Shown here: piece after piece, positions 13,864 to 14,528 of the stretch
Layout: every line of letters starts with the position of its first letter
How positions within the stretch are numbered: position 1 is the first letter of the stretch
Assembly (NCBI GenBank): GCA_023428755.1
Contig: JAEYWX010000018.1
Span: forward strand, 1-14,528
DNA length: 14,528 nt
Direction: 5' to 3'
DNA from: Bacteroidota bacterium
GTDB lineage: Bacteria > Bacteroidota > Bacteroidia > Chitinophagales > Chitinophagaceae
Made by a program: the position numbers and the translations under genes
Notes under the pieces: model-generated
The model's input: the letters and a program-made list of their open reading frames with translations, nothing else
The model's database searches: none
Told to the model about the DNA's origin: nothing

Positions 13864-13948
13864 TGGTGCCCCTGGCCGGAATCGAACCAGCACTCCTTGC
13901 GGAACTCGATTTTGAGTCGAGCGCGTCTACCAGTTCCGCCACAGGGGC
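13864..13948 (-). tRNA. tRNA-Leu (anticodon CAA)
   Basis: An 85-base leucine tRNA read on the minus strand. The acceptor stem GCCCCTG pairs with CAGGGGC, and the discriminator A plus encoded CCA end at 13864. The anticodon stem CTCGA/TCGAG encloses the loop CTCAAAA, giving anticodon CAA (reads UUG). A long class II variable arm follows, and the T arm contains GGTTCGATTCC. The integrase lies just beyond its 3' end, so the 3' half is the probable attachment site; the gene is complete. Confidence 0.95.
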
Positions 13949-14110
13949 CTTCGGTCGCGGGGCGGATGCCCGGTGCGGCGAAGCGGGCGGAATATAGCGG
14001 GCGGCTTGCGCGGGTCAACCCGCGCGGATGTGATTTGGCGCGGCTCGACACGCACGCGGCGGCGGGATAGGAGGCTGTTGCCTGTTTGAGCATGAATTAT
14101 GCTCCGGAGA

Positions 14111-14528
14111 ATGCCCGTGACGTCAGCCGCTGCCCATTCCCCGCCGACCCGCCTTGTCGCCGATCCGGCGGCGGTCGCGACGCTGGCGATTGCGGCTGTT
14201 GCCGCCCTGACGCTGGCGGGGGCCTGGTTCTTCGAGCTCGTGCTCGATATCCGCCCCTGTCCGCTCTGCCTCGAACAGCGCTACGCCTATTATCTGGCCG
14301 TGCCGCTCGCGCTGGTGACGGCGTTCGCCGCCGCGCGCGGGGCGCCGAGGCCGTGGCTGCTGGCTGGCTTTGCCGTGCTGTTGCTTGCCGCACTCGCCAA
14401 TGCCTGGCTCGGCGGCTATCACGCCGGCGTGGAGTGGAAATTCTGGCCGGGGCCGACCGATTGCTCCGGGCCGGTGGTTGATCTCGGCAGCGCCGGCACG
14501 CTGCTGCAGCGGCTCGACACGGTCAAAG
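14111..14528 (+). CDS. dsbB: Disulfide bond formation protein DsbB, 3' end outside window
   Basis: Inner-membrane quinone-linked oxidase that reoxidises DsbA. The 139 visible residues include the first membrane helix, the periplasmic Cys50-X2-Cys53 pair in RPCPLCLEQRYAYYLAVPL, two more helices, and the second loop GGYHAGVEWKFWPGPTDCSG with Cys118. The second cysteine of that loop's pair lies beyond the edge. The start is uncertain: ATG 14099, ATG 14111 and GTG 14117 are in frame, and GGAGA at 14106-14110 is best spaced for the GTG. The sequence resembles DsbB of the Rhizobiales. Its GC content is visibly higher than the catabolic genes, and it lies on the far side of the tRNA, so it is taken as ancestral chromosome. 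Confidence 0.92.
   Translation, partial: MPVTSAAAHSPPTRLVADPAAVATLAIAAVAALTLAGAWFFELVLDIRPCPLCLEQRYAYYLAVPLALVTAFAAARGAPRPWLLAGFAVLLLAALANAWLGGYHAGVEWKFWPGPTDCSGPVVDLGSAGTLLQRLDTVK

Noticed and set aside
13653..14093. Upstream extension of the integrase frame to 603 residues
   Set aside because: The extension runs antisense-free through the tRNA-Leu gene and is not protein-like; a good ribosome binding site precedes the ATG at 13652.
14086..14481. 131-codon frame over dsbB
   Set aside because: It is out of frame with the clear DsbB protein carrying the CXXC motif and membrane helices.
1..14528. CRISPR array or insertion sequence
   Set aside because: No regularly spaced repeat array, transposase or terminal inverted repeats with target duplications were seen.

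Overview
The window looks like a high-GC alphaproteobacterium, most likely of the Rhizobiales / Bradyrhizobium-Rhodopseudomonas type. This is inferred from codon use and the style of the proteins, especially the DsbB at the right end; no species marker is present. The layout suggests the end of an integrated genomic island: chromosomal dsbB and a tRNA-Leu(CAA) gene on the right, an integrase beside the tRNA 3' end, then two unrelated cargo blocks (antiphage defence, then aromatic catabolism) running left past the window edge.

Left block (about 1-7117). A dipeptide-type ABC permease (minus strand, cut by the window edge) diverges from a plus-strand operon: an FAD-linked oxidase resembling alkyl-DHAP synthase, a Nu-class glutathione transferase, a Rieske ferredoxin, the alpha and beta subunits of a benzoate/toluate-family ring-hydroxylating oxygenase, and an FAD ferredoxin reductase. 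Ferredoxin, reductase and oxygenase form a complete three-component dioxygenase; its substrate cannot be read from the sequence. The divergent spacer carries two TGGT-N3-ACCA sites and a large dyad, as expected for a GntR/FadR-type regulator, which is not itself in the window.

Middle block (7576-11836). This is a complete CBASS antiphage system of the short type II form on the minus strand: a DUF2188 small protein, a patatin-like phospholipase effector (CapV), a CD-NTase and a stand-alone E2-like protein, tightly packed. Diverging from it is an XRE repressor plus ImmA/IrrE-type metallopeptidase pair, matching the known CapH/CapP regulators of CBASS. A 20-bp sequence occurs twice in the shared promoter region (18 of 20 identical), once at each promoter, and is a good candidate for the CapH operator.

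Right block (11837-14528). After a 445-base stretch without a convincing gene come a P4-type tyrosine integrase (minus strand), a repeat-rich leader with nested direct and inverted repeats, the tRNA-Leu(CAA) gene that probably served as attachment site, and the 5' part of dsbB. By eye the dsbB end is richer in GC than the GST/dioxygenase genes, which fits transfer of the cargo.
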